NCBI GenBank assembly: GCA_949752745.1
Contig: OX457025.1
Coordinates: forward strand, 48,349,601-48,413,600
Direction: 5' to 3'
Source: Protula sp. h YS-2021
Lineage: Eukaryota > Annelida > Polychaeta > Sabellida > Serpulidae
DNA length: 64,000 nt
In this document: positions 47,922 to 58,593 of the stretch, in pieces
Numbering within the stretch: the first letter of the stretch is position 1
Layout: every line of letters starts with the position of its first letter
Position numbers and translations under genes: made by a program
The notes under the pieces: generated by a model
Database searches by the model: none
What the model saw: only the letters and a program-made list of their open reading frames with translations
Told to the model about the DNA's origin: nothing

Positions 47922-48310
47922 CTATCAAAAAGCAAACATTAACATGTCTGTTGTTTTTTGTTCCGTAAAAGAACATCAATTATATTTTATTTTGAATATT
48001 TTTGCTTCATTTTTGTTAAATAAGAAAGCCGTTTATCTTTCTTTTTATCAATTTTTGCCGAGTTTCTCGCATAATCTTTAACAGGTCTTGATTTGTTTAT
48101 CGTGAACAGAAGAATGTTTCATCAATTGAGGCGAAATTAGTAAAAACGCGTGTATTATGCAAGTTTCAAACTTTTCCCTGTGGTTTAAAGCGCTAGTTTA
48201 TTAATGTGTTTTTTTTGGCAATGCCTCCCGCATGGTGAACTAAAAACTGGTCAGGATAGGGTAGTGGTAGTGTCGGTTACGGTAAATTGGTTTCGGAATA
48301 AGGGACGTAC

Positions 48311-48396
48311 GTGTTGCTTGGCTTGTCGGAATGTCCTGCTTCTCTGTCCGCTGCTTGGCTGTCCGCTGTTTATCTGTCCGCTGCTCTCCTGTCTTT
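48311..48396 (-). other. ADSQA linker exon with stop
   Basis: 86 nt, paralogue of 45977-46077. In the phase 0 frame it reads KDRRAADR and stops at TAA ('ggacagataaac'). Two other frames are open. Confidence 0.45.
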
Positions 48397-48536
48397 CTGA
48401 AACACTACTAAAAAGAACAACGAAATAAATATGATGATAATGTAAACAAAACCCGAACCGAACCAGGAAAAAACCCCAAACCCGGAATGGAATACGTCAA
48501 TATTCACGATTTAAAAAAAGGACAATAAAATTTGAC

Positions 48537-48857
48537 TTATCGCTGTCCACCGCTTGGCTGTCCTCCACTTGGCTGTCCACTGCTTGGCTGTCCTCCACTT
48601 GGCTGTCCACTGCTTGGCTGTCCACTGCTTGGCTGTCCTCCGCTTGGCTGTCCTCCTCTTGGCCGTCCTCCGCTTGGCTGCCCGCTGCTTGGCTGTCCGC
48701 TGCTGTGCTGTCTTTCTGAAATACTAAAGTAAAGAACACAATATAATGCGATATAATATAACATAAAGAAAAGATCGAACCTGCGCTCTGCTGCCATCCG
48801 GTTGGCTGCTCCCTGCTTGGCTGTCCCCTGCTTGGCTGTGGTCTGCTTGGCTGTCCT
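48537..48857 (-). CDS. Two candidate repeat exons (48537-48715, 48781-48857)
   Basis: Paralogous to 46219-46527. 48781-48857 reads EDSQADHSQAGDSQ to DGSRAQ. 48537-48715 reads KDSTAADSQAAGSQAEDGQ and on through EDSQA/VDSQA/VDSQV units to VDSDK. Continuous in one frame across the junction. One unit reads EDGQE, showing the array tolerates substitutions. Confidence 0.4.
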   Translation of the reverse strand, partial: RTAKQTTAKQGTAKQGAANRMAAERRFDLFFMLYYIALYCVLYFSISERQHSSGQPSSGQPSGGRPRGGQPSGGQPSSGQPSSGQPSGGQPSSGQPSGGQPSGGQR

Positions 48858-49066
48858 CTTCAAACAAATCAAATTTGATATTTTTGTCAAGCCAAGAACC
48901 ATTCATTATTAAAGTTTTCCTATATTCTAGTTTCTTACATTATTAACAAGTTCTTGCAACAGTTGAGGTTCGAAGTTGAAGGGTTACTGGAGCTAAAATT
49001 GATTTATCCGATTTTTTCATTCATAATGCAATATTTGTAAATTAAACAAACGAAAACGATTCTTAC

Positions 49067-50119
49067 CTGTTGGTGAGCTCGTCCTGTTGACCCAATGCTT
49101 TCGTCTTTGTCCGCTTTCCGCCTCCAAGCTGTCAAACAATAAAACGATATTTTGTTAAGAAAATTCTGTAATTAGCTTTCTAATTTGATCAATTTTCACC
49201 AAGTTTCTGGCGTAACTTTAAAAGCTCTTGATTCTTTTATCGTGAGTATAAGAATTTTCAGCAACGGAGCCGAAATTGGTCAAAAATACATCGAAGGGGG
49301 AATTTGAAAGTCGAGAACAGCTGTGTGATGTCGGTGGCAAAACAATGCAAATTCTACTTTCTCTTCTTGCTTCAGAACGCTGTTTTTTCAGAGCTTTAAA
49401 AAGACTTACGTGTGGATGGACCCCGGCATAATGATCCGATGCCATCTTTGTCGGTTGTCCGGCATCTTCTTGCCAGCTATCATAAAGCAAACAAAAATAC
49501 GAACGTGCTATTATTTGTTCAATAAAAGTATATTAATTTCTTCATTTCTTCACGTAGCAAGCGTAAAAAAGTATTTACAAGGGTTATTCTAATCTTTTAT
49601 CAGTCTTACAAATGCCAAGTTCAGGAGGCAGAGATGGCCAAAACATCGCTAGCGACGAGGGCACGGAAATTGTGGGATAGCGTTTGCAAAATAAGGTCAA
49701 TTTATCGCATTTGTTACGGCCTCATAATACTATATTTGGTGAAGAAACATCAAAATAGAATTCGTACGTGTGATTGGCTCATCCTGATAACTCGATGCTC
49801 CCATCTTTGGCGGTTATCCGGCGTCTTCTCGCTAGCTATCGCACAAATGAAATATATCCAGCGTTATAATTCTGATAAATTAAATAGTTTTCTTTATTTT
49901 TTTTCATCTTTTTTACCTAGTTTTGAAGACGGATAATTGTTTCAAAAATTGGGGTAAAAGCTAGAAAGATCAATTACTCTGGGCGCCGGCGAGTGCGAAT
50001 AACGGGGTAGCTGTGCTAAATTTGTTCTAAAAACATTAAAACAGATTCTTACGTGTTGCTGCGCTCCGCCTAATTGACACGATGCCATCTTTCTCGGCTG
50101 TCCGGCATCTTCTAGCAAG
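49067..50119 (-). other. Class C micro-exons, high-coordinate end
   Basis: Exons at 49067-49128 (62), 49410-49476 (67), 49768-49835 (68) and 50053-50119 (67). Donors GTAAG or GTACG; acceptors end 'gatag', 'gacag' or 'tatag'. 50053-50119 reads LLEDAGQPRKMASCQLGG in one frame and LARRCRTAEKDGIVS in another, both open. Confidence 0.5.
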
Positions 50120-50194
50120 CTATAACACCGATAAATATGTAAATACTTTTTGTGATAATAACAACCAATCAAAAGTGTCCGTGAAATTGAGCAA

Positions 50195-50530
50195 GTCCCC
50201 CGAAGCAGTGCGATTTCAGGATTTCAACAGAAAAGTTTAAAACATAGGCATCAGAGATGCAAAGCCCTCAGCCAGCGGGAACATTGGATGGCAGTGCTTT
50301 AAGATGAACAAAAAACATTTACCATGGTCGGATATGACTCCTATACAACAGGAATCTTTATTAGTCCATATACTAGCTATGTCTGAAATATCTTAGTAAT
50401 TGGTAAAGAATTGTAGGCTAGAGAGTGTTCACAAGCCACATGTCACCAAACCTGACAATGGTAGAAATATGCAAATTTCCAAGTCCAGCTGAGCAATAAC
50501 CCTTGGCCATTTGATGGCCTGACGGCTAAA
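50195..50530 (+). repeat. Fragment related to the 27.4-27.7 kb element
   Basis: Starts 'aagtcccccgaagcagtg' and contains 'gtaggctagagagtgttcac' as at 27.5-27.65 kb. The tetranucleotide end is missing; the next element abuts it. Confidence 0.45.
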
Positions 50531-50584
50531 AATAACATGTCCGGATAAAACTTTGTGAAACTAGAAATGTGTCCGTTGGCGGAC

Positions 50585-51268
50585 GTACGGCCCGCCTGCC
50601 CCATTTGTCACAGCCTTGAGAAAAGTCTTTTTAAGCACATTCTTGACTGAAGTTAATGACAAAGCTCGACACGTGTGCAGGTACAGAAAACGTGTATTTT
50701 GAGCCCAAGTTCAGGCGACCCTCATAGACTGACGGACGGACCGACGCCGGCCCAAAGGGGAGGTGCACAACTACAACCCATAAGCCTTCAATTCATATAG
50801 GTTTCAAGTTGATTGAAGCAAAACCCAAGGACAAGTTCAGTCTACAAAACTGCGCTGATAGCCACCCTGTGCCTAAGTTCAGAGGTCACTCACGGACCGA
50901 CGGACAAACCGACGCCGGCCCAAAGGGGAGGTGCACAACTACAACCCATAAGCTTTCAATTCATACAGGTTTCAAGTTGATTGAAGCAAAACCGCAGGAC
51001 AAGTTCGGTCCACAAATCTTAAAAACTGCACTAATAGCCATTCTTCGCCCAAGTCCACGCATGTACGGTCACAACGGAGCCCATTTTTTTCTCACCAAAT
51101 TAGTCTTATTTAGCATAGAAACACGTTTCTAGGCCTTATATGAATTTTTGTTTTGGGTCACGCATGCGCACACACACGCACGCACGCACACACACACACA
51201 CACACACACGCACGCGGATAAGTCAAAAACATAATAGCCCTTCCGACTCTCGTCGGGCGGGCTATAAA
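50585..51268 (+). mobile_element. HINE-like element with 178-bp core duplicates and AC microsatellite
   Basis: Two near-identical cores of about 178 bp ('gaccgacgccggcccaaagg', 'ggtttcaagttgattgaagc') are preceded by short ACGG tracts. An AC/GCAC microsatellite follows (51165-51215). Left 'ggcccgcc' and right 'gggcgggct' form matching inverted ends, the right one with the hairpin 'cgactctcgtcg'. Confidence 0.5.
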
Positions 51269-51391
51269 AATGTATGATTTATTACCAAGTTTCATTAAAT
51301 TCATAAGCATAGCCACTCAAATACACAATTGTAATATATTCCTAACGGTTGGAAAAACAAATACAAACAAGCATGTAAGTGAAAATGACAA

Positions 51392-51704
51392 AGTCCCCCG
51401 CAGGGGTACAATTCCAGATTTTTCGGCGGCCGGCAAAACCTATATCCAGATACACAGCTACCCCCTATGCTCTTTCCCTACGACAGGTTTAAATGGGATC
51501 TCTCAGGTAGCCTGAGATCTATCGCTCAAAAGACATCATATCCAGATGTTGACACCCGGAGATATTTGGATTTTCGACAAAGCCCCTGGGACACATTTTT
51601 CGACACCCGGCAAAACCTACACCCAGGTGCACAACTACAACGTATATTCTTTCGCCGAATTCAATAGTCCCCCGCTTCGCGTTACCCGGCGCCAGGGGAC
51701 TAAA
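51392..51704 (+). mobile_element. Short HINE-like element
   Basis: Begins 'agtcccccgcaggggt' and ends 'ccaggggactaaaa', so the ends pair (AGTCCCC / GGGGACT). Interior has two diverged 'cggcaaaacctayayccag' copies. Confidence 0.5.
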
Positions 51705-52133
51705 ATTTACAACCGTATTTAATGTTGCAGTTTGACCTGGTCACTGACGCAACCTCAACCGGTCACCGAAGTTAACTGTGCAGTTAACTGTACACCATAC
51801 AAGAGACATCAGCTGAACAACGCGAACAATTTTTGCAAGAATTTCTTTTTTCTACAGGAACAGTTGACAGAATCTGCAAACTTGGCATGACTTTTGAAAA
51901 GATTTTCAAAGAATTTTGAATTTTTAGGAGTTTTTTTCTGGCCCCAAGTGTAAATTTAGCTACTTGGTTGCGAAAACGGTGTAGTTAATATTAAGTTTTT
52001 TCAGGTGGTTAAAAAGGCATTTTATTATTCCGTTTAGTGATGTCTTCAATATAGTGAGCTAAAGCTGATTAAGAAGGGTAGCAGGAGTGTCTGTGGAAAA
52101 ATGTAGTTTATCTTTTGTTAACAATGGACTTAC

Positions 52134-52306
52134 GCGTTGATTTTCTCGGCGAGATGTCCTCCTGGTCTTTTGTCCGCTGCTTGGCTGCCACTTGGTTGTT
52201 CTCTGCTTGGCTGTCCACCTCTTGGCTGTCCACCGCTTGGCTGTTCTCCACTTGGCTTTCCGCTGGATGGTTGTCCTCTTCTTCGCCTGCCGTTGCCTCA
52301 CTTTCC
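52134..52306 (-). CDS. Highest-coordinate repeat exon of the array
   Basis: 173 nt, acceptor 'gcgtgctccag', donor GTAAGTCC. Reads ESEATAGEEEDNHPAESQVE, then NSQA/VDSQE/VDSQA units and AAKQRTKDQEDISPRKS. After NNQV a probable one-base loss shifts the rest: the alternative frame there gives SQAADKRPGGHLAEKIN, matching the ends of other linker exons. The extra acidic start (AGEEEDNHP) is not seen in other copies and may mark the 5' end of the repeat part. No exon upstream recognised. Confidence 0.4.
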
Positions 52307-52750
52307 CTGGAGCACGCAATCAAACACAAATGTGTTTTTGTCAAGCCAAAAACTATCCATTATCAAAGTTTTTTCCAAGTTTCTTACGTATATTAAGAAT
52401 TTATGCCGTCGCAGTAACGCCAGCCCTGAGCACGTTTTAGTACTGGGGTCATAGCTGGATAAGTGTCTGTAGAAGTCTGGTTTCTCACCCCATTTAAAAA
52501 AAAATAATTGGCCTGCCAGCCATATATTTTGTCTCGAAAAATGCTTTTTGTTTTCTTCCTTTTTTTATTTCGGCGATCCTGCAGTTGTCAAAATTCTTGT
52601 TCGTTTGTTTGTTACTCAACTCCTGGGTAAGCAGATTAAGCCGTGCAGGCCAGACCCTGTCTTCACCAGGCCAGACAACCAAACCCTGTAACCTACATCA
52701 TCTACTCTTCCTACCCCCATCCACATACACCGCGAAATCTAATCACCTCT

Positions 52751-52956
52751 GGCCGTATTCACGAAAGTTAACTGTACATTTAACTTATTCCGTTAACCGC
52801 TCCATTTGCAACCAGAATACCCAAAAGTAAATAACTACACTTAACCTGCTTAACAATAAAAAACCACCTAAAACTGCGTGATACAGCTAGATCAACCGAT
52901 TTTCGCTTCTAGGAATACAGTTAACTGCAGAGTTAACATTTGTCAATACCGGGGCT
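52751..52956. mobile_element. Small palindromic MITE
   Basis: Imperfect terminal inverted repeats: left GGCCGTATTCACGAAAGTTA, right (reverse complement) CCCCGGTATTGACAAATGTT. Both are followed by AACTGTxx/AACTCTGC and a second TTAACT. About 206 bp, no coding capacity. Confidence 0.55.
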
Positions 52957-53267
52957 GGAAAGCAACCTGTAAATGAAATTATAAAAAAATAATCAAAAGT
53001 GGGAAAGCGAATTTGAGGGGTCGTACGAAAGAAGTGCACAAGTGACATTTCATTGGTTTTGAGCTTGTACAGTTCTCTCTTGAGAGTCGTAAAAATGCAG
53101 ACTCTTGTGGTGTTATAATGGACTCATTCATTACACCGAGAAACCTTTGAACTGGAAATGTTGATGAGACCGTTATTGAGTCATTGCTGGATTCGGCTAC
53201 ATATTTACAAAAATTTAGACCCTTCGTTTCGACCTTTCAGTAAATCCTTTCAAATCTAAAACGAAAC

Positions 53268-53350
53268 TAGAATGTCCGTGAACATTGTGCCCAGCCGTAA
53301 AAGCGAATACATTACTAAGGTGAAAGGAAATTGGACTAATTATGACAAAG
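53268..53350 (+). repeat. Copy of the dispersed repeat at 23.5 kb
   Basis: 'aatgtccgtgaacattgtg' and 'gtaaaagcgaatacattac' match 23518-23600. Confidence 0.5.
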
Positions 53351-53620
53351 GAAAATTTTGATGCACTAATGTTTTCATTTTTTCATAATTTTGCTCCAGC
53401 CGGTTTGCTAATCTTTTTTCCCACGGATGTTAGACTGATTTTGCGCATTTTTATAGCTTACTTTTTATGCATTTCAGAGTTTGCCCACCAATGTGACGCA
53501 TTACAATGGTGTAAAGTAAATCTTTTTCCCACTCAATTTACACGTTTTCACACTTTTTCCCTCACATTTTATTACCCCTGCCCCCACCTAAAAACAAATA
53601 GTGTCAGTAAAACTGACTAA

Positions 53621-53914
53621 GTCCCCCTCCGACGTGTAATCACAAGATTTCAAGACATTTCGAATTCTGACTAAGTCCCTTGACCGCTTGCAATCGTAGG
53701 AAATTGCTTCATGTTTTAGTTTCCAACGACATAACGTTATACATGTAGGTGCACAACTATACAACCCTTATTCTATGCATGTGCAATGTTTAAATGGAAT
53801 CCCTCCAGTAGTTCTTGAGATCTGTCGCGGAAACGACACCCTATGTCAAATGTTGACAGACAGAAGGACGGACAAACGGACAGGCAGACCCGGATACGGC
53901 GGCGGGGGACTAAA
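53621..53914 (+). mobile_element. HINE-like element
   Basis: Starts 'gtccccctccgacgtgtaat' and contains an ACGG/ACAG tract (about 53855-53890). Ends 'ggcgggggactaaaa'. Ends pair as GTCCCCC / GGGGGAC. Confidence 0.55.
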
Positions 53915-54024
53915 ACTTCTCGGGGAGGAGGGTGGGGAGTGGAGATACAGCTTCAATACTTAGGTCATATCAACGCACAGCTTCACACCAAGTTATCATT
54001 TAAGTAACAAGAATCAGTAATTGC

Positions 54025-54584
54025 CATATCCCCCGCCGTGGGTGTAATTAGTAAGGCGGGTGCTGTACCTCGCACTTAAACTAAGTAGATAAAACAGCTA
54101 CACTGTATTGTTGTTATGCATACGAAATGAGAATCGAATCCGGCAAATACTTTAAAGTTATCGTCTAGAAAACAAAGCACTGAGATCCAAATTTTGGGAT
54201 TCTAAGTCCAATTACAGATCCAGATGGGCTTCGATCCTATCAAAACCCCCCAAAGCCACACCTAGATTTCTTATTTGTTGCACGTATCACATATAAACCG
54301 GATCCGGTCACTAGTTTCGGAGATATCGCCTGTGTACCAAAGTACACGTTGAGATTCGGATTTTGGGATGCTAAGTCCAAATACAGATCCAGATGGGCTT
54401 CGGTCCGACCAAAACCCCAAAAGGCACATCTAGATGTTGTTACGCATACTACATATGATTTAGATCCACCCACTAGTTTCGGAGATATCGTCTGGAAACA
54501 AAACTGGCGACTGATGGACGGACAGACGGACGGACAAAGTGCGTTTCTATATCCCCCGCCGTCCTGGCGGAGGCGGGGGATAAC
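54025..54584 (+). mobile_element. HINE-like element with about 170-bp cores
   Basis: Left 'tatcccccgcc', two cores with 'cagatccagatgggcttcg' and 'ctagtttcggagatatcg', a short ACGG tract, and a strong terminal hairpin, 'tatcccccgcc...ggcgggggata' (54549-54583). Confidence 0.6.
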
Positions 54585-54589
54585 AAAAC

Positions 54590-55115
54590 AAATCAACAGC
54601 ACTCGGTGGCGGTGGTGGGGGGTGGAGGTATGGATTCAATACTTAAGTCTCATCAACGCACAAATTTGCAAAAAGAAAAAAAAAAAACGGTTTCGGGGAG
54701 GAGGGCGGAGAGTGGAGATATGGATTCAATACTTAAGTTGCATCAACGCACAGCTTTACATCAAGTTATCATTTAAGTAACAAAAAATCAACAACACTTG
54801 GTGCCTGTGGTGGGGGAGTGGAGGTATGGATTCAGTTCTAAGTCGCATCAACGCACAGCTTCGCATCAAGTTATCATTTAAGTAACAAAAAATCAACAAC
54901 ACTTGGTGCCTGTGGTGGGGGAGTGGAGGTACTAAGTCGCATCAACGCACAGCTTCGCATCAAGTTGGATTCAGTACTAAGTCGCATCAATGCACAGCTT
55001 CGAACCAAATTATCATTTAAGTAACAAAAAAAAAATCAACACTTGGTGAGGGTGGTGGGGGAATGGAGCTGTGGATTCAATACTTAAGTCTCATCAACGC
55101 ACAAATTTGCCCAAA
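54590..55115. repeat. Tandem repeat, about 90-130 bp unit
   Basis: About five imperfect copies of a unit with 'ggtgggggagtggaggtat' and 'catcaacgcacagctt'. A further partial copy stands at about 53925-54015, on the other side of the element at 54025-54584, so that element appears to have inserted into this array. Confidence 0.65.
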
Positions 55116-57570
55116 AAAAAATAATAAAATAAAATAAAAAAAGGATCGATGATAGAAACAGTCCCCAAATAAATAAATATAATACCACAGACAGGCATTT
55201 AATAAAACAACAGCGTAACAAAAGCTGTTTTACCCGCCACTAAAAATAGATTTGCCCAACTGAAGCGCCGTCTAGCGGAAGAGAGGAGAGTATAGAAGAG
55301 CGCTGTTTTCGGTGTTTTCAGAAGCTGAAACGCACGAATCTGACCTCCTCTCATACTCCCTTCTATGCCGGCAGATGGCGTACTAGTCACTCAGATAAAG
55401 TGGGCCAAACCATTTCTATTTGCTTTAAAATAGGGGTGAACAGCTTTCATTATTTTATGCCGAAAAATGCAACGTCACATGAGCGATAATCGAATTTCTT
55501 TTAGAAATCTGCTTTTAAAGAAGCCTCGTTCAGAGAATGCTGAATACGTACCCCCCCCCTCCCCCCTCAAACTTCCCAACGACATAAACGGGTGTTCCAT
55601 GTCTTACACGTTCAGCACTACCTATGTCCCGGAATCCCCCCTCCTATCCCCGAGAAACTCCATGGGGAGTCGTATCGTGGTGAAACGTCAAACCCACGCC
55701 ATAGAGTGACGAAACGTTTTAAAGGGGCATTTTCTTTTTTTTTTCTTTTTTTGCAAGCTCGACAGTTTAATTCATTTTCGAATGTTATGGAGATAAAACC
55801 ATTTACCGGTACCGTAGTCTACCTAAGAGACTACGGATACGCCAACGAAAGTCAGCTAAAAAAAAAACTTAAAAGGAATTAAATTATTGTTTCGCATTTT
55901 GCGATGCAAATTCAAAATGGAAAAGCAATTTTTTTTCTATTTTTTTCATTTGAAAGAAAAAAATGAAAGGACAAACCGTACACGGACCCACTAACCCCAC
56001 AGCTATCTGCCAGAACAGAGATATTATGTGCCCGGTTAGGTCGGGCAGTCGTCAGTGCAAGCGCTACTACCTGCATCAATTTACACCAGTAAGGCACACG
56101 AGGGGTCTGCACGCGCACGGCCCAGTAATAGAATCCTCATTAATAGGCCATTTCTGTATTGATTTATATTACTTTTTAATTTTGTTATCCACCTGCGTTA
56201 CATTTGGATTACCCTATAACCCTGTTAAAATAAGAGCATTTCTTCCTTCTTTCCTTTTTTCTTCCTAACAATTGCACGATTTCACACTAGATCTGCCGTT
56301 TGTACGAGACTTACTGCCGGGCCCTTCATGCGCTCGTGCAGGCCGTTATACTGTATCTGACATTACCGGGCCTTTCATGAGCGCACACAGGCCTTCATTG
56401 CAATCAGGTAATAATTACCTGGACCCAGGGGTGGCACTGGAAGAGGGTAATTTTGAGGTCAGACGCGGCCCGTGCGGAGAGTCAATTTTACTGTAAAATG
56501 GCTGTAATTTTCGTTCGGTTAATTCCGCGCACAAAACGTGAGCTTGTCTCAGAACTGTACTCTGCGTGGGTCAGTGGACGCCGCATAAATTATTTTTTTG
56601 CCAGTTTTTCATCCTTTGGCCATAAGCGACCGTTTTCGCAAATAATAATAATAATAGTCCATGGCTTTTTTTTTTACAATTCGAAGGGTTCATGTTGCAC
56701 TACACCACCACTTTTTAGTCTACTTATAAGTTGTTCGCTTTTCTGAAAATGGAATGGATAACAACATGCATATATAAATTGATTAATCTAATCTACACAA
56801 ATACAAGCAGTTAACATCATCAAAATTCAATTTTTTCCTCTTTTCACAGTTCGAAAGTATGTTCTACTGGGGTTAATGACCACTGGTTTTTAGAACACTG
56901 GGATTGTTAATGGACCTATTGGGTTGCAAGTTGGCTCTGTTCCTTCTAAATCCCATTTCGCTCCCTCTCAACCGATTTTTTTTTTATTTGAACGACCTGT
57001 AAACTGAATATTTTGGACCACACTTTATCCTGCAGCCCTCCTCTCTTTCGCCTTAGGCGAAGGAATTTTCACCCGGGACTTGAACAATAATAATAAATTA
57101 CATGTCACGAACAAGCCTCCTCGCATTTTTGAACTTTTAGACTCCGATAAAACTGTCTACAGGAAAATTTCTTGCAAAAGAAAAAAGAATTTATTCAGTC
57201 CGAAAAACGGCCAGCCACTTTCCGAGAAGTTTTTTGGTTATTTTCCTTCGGACACCAAAATATCGCAATACCAACACAACCTCATGCTTTTGATACATTA
57301 AAAGCAAACAAAATAATTCACGTACCTTAGATAATGGAGGAATTATCCATCTTTTTTGCATTTTTTATCCACTTCCATTTTCTTACTCCTTCCCTCTTGC
57401 TTGTGCCTGATCTGTTTGACGTAATTTGAATTCAGCTGAGAGGTCCTGTCAGCACACGTGATGTTTAAGGGCCAATCAGAGGCACCCGCTTATTTTCCAA
57501 ACGCGGGAGCACCCGGTAATATTCTGGTTGTGTGGTCATGCTGAACGAAACTACTGCAGCCAATAAGGGA
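55116..57570. other. Intergenic sequence without a supported gene
   Basis: Short frames of 60-101 codons occur on both strands, but none shows a domain or good splice context. About 56300-56410 contains two imperfect copies of a 'ccgggccyttcatg' segment. Near 57450-57480 there is a CACGTG and a CCAAT-containing 'gggccaatcagaggc', which could be promoter-like; nothing downstream confirms this. Confidence 0.35.
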
Positions 57571-58175
57571 AATTCCATAGTTTGAAAGAGGGGAGGGAGG
57601 GTGTTAGGGGTGGGGTGGGGATGGAGAGTGGACGTGGAAAAATTTAAAAAATTGCATTTTTAGGCAAGTTTCCCAGAAAGAAAGGGTCATTGACGTGATT
57701 TGATGTATAAGGCGGTGTCCACACAATTTATATCAGCACTACACGTCGATTAGACACCCCTATGCGGCATCGGGTAGACTCGGTATATGGTTGATTATTG
57801 AGGGGAAGGGAAGGTATTCTCCCGTGACGCTGCATAGACGCGGGAATCGATGTTGCCTTAATGTCGGCTGATCAATGAGGAAATACCATAGTTTGAGTGA
57901 GGGGAGGGAGGGGGTTAGGGGTGGGGTGGGGATGAAAGGCGGAAGTGGGAAAATTTGAAAAAAAATGGCATTTTTGGGCATGCCTTCCGGAACGAAAGTG
58001 ATTTTGTTACATCTGTTGTGTCCATAAAGTTTATATCAGCATGCGCCGTGTACTACACGTCGATGATACACCCCTCCGCGGCATCGGGTAGACTCGGTAT
58101 ATGGTTGATTATTGAGGTGAACGGAAGGTATTCTTCCGTGACGCTGCATAGACGGGGGAATCGATGTAGTCGGCT
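57571..58175. repeat. Direct tandem duplication (about 314-bp step)
   Basis: 57571-57865 and 57885-58175 share 'ccatagtttga', 'ggggtggggtggggatg', 'cggcatcgggtagactcggt' and 'gtgacgctgcatagacg', with small indels. Confidence 0.65.
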
Positions 58176-58299
58176 GGCGTCATTATTAAACGCCTGGATA
58201 CACGAAATTAGAGGATCATTTGCATATGAAGGAGGTCAATCTGTATGCATAAATTCCAAAAGTCAGATACACATTTCACGCTTTCTTTAATTTTAAGGG

Positions 58300-58593
58300 C
58301 TAGTAATTGACAGTACGCACTAAGCAAGAGACTCCGACTCCCCCTTCCCCCGCCTCCACCCCTAGGGGAGAATCGGAGGAGGGGGAACAAGTGTCCGGCG
58401 CCCTCGAATTCTGCAGATAAATGTGAATGGCGATAGCCACGCCCTCGATTTCGGCCTTGGTTTTACCAATGAGCATCCATCTCGTGATATTATGACTATC
58501 AAAAAACATCCCGACAAACTTTTTGAACCTCATAAACAACTCACCATCCCTGCCTTGGCAATCGCAGGCTATATGGTTCTGTTGACCAAAATG
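58300..58593 (-). CDS. Possible coding exon of an unrecognised gene
   Basis: After an acceptor-like 'tttgtatcctatag' the minus strand is open to a TAG at about 58300. It reads HFGQQNHIACDCQGRDGELF, MRFKKFVGMFFDSHNITRW, MLIGKTKAEIEGVAIAIHIY. Composition is protein-like and not repetitive, unlike nearly every other open frame here. The last third lies in a G-rich palindromic stretch (58335-58390), where coding is doubtful; a donor there was not found. No family recognised. Confidence 0.3.
   Translation of the reverse strand, partial: HFGQQNHIACDCQGRDGELFMRFKKFVGMFFDSHNITRWMLIGKTKAEIEGVAIAIHIYLQNSRAPDTCSPSSDSPLGVEAGEGGVGVSCLVRTVNY

Larger units (their letters stand above)
9407..52306 (-). other. 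Minus-strand spliced unit with about 100 tandemly amplified micro-exons
   Basis: Along the minus strand I find about 99 short segments flanked by an AG acceptor after a T-rich stretch and a GTAAG, GTACG, GTAAT, GTTGG or GTGAG donor. Introns are mostly 150-500 bp where no repeat has inserted. Exons fall into related classes. A (10.6-21.5 kb) is G-rich with 'ctgtggtgggcgggc'. B (10.3 and 16.7-17.9 kb) and D (30.5-52.3 kb) carry 15-nt repeats around 'cagccaagcgga'. C (21.7-50.1 kb) carries 'agaagatgccggacaaccg'. The exon at 41645-41713 combines an A-like 'gaagatgacgtca' with a C-like 'acgccggacagcg', so A and C probably share an ancestor. Homologous exon lengths are not multiples of three apart, which argues against constitutive coding. 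No initiator exon is recognised upstream of 52306. Confidence 0.6.

Noticed and set aside
30521..49128. Plus-strand Leu/Pro/Cys-rich frames ([18 protein letters not shown])
   Set aside because: They are shadows of the minus-strand 15-nt repeat; splice signals are on the minus strand only.
29592..50119. snoRNA host gene
   Set aside because: Introns have a conserved block, but I could not find convincing C/D box pairs or an H/ACA hairpin layout. Left as an untested idea.
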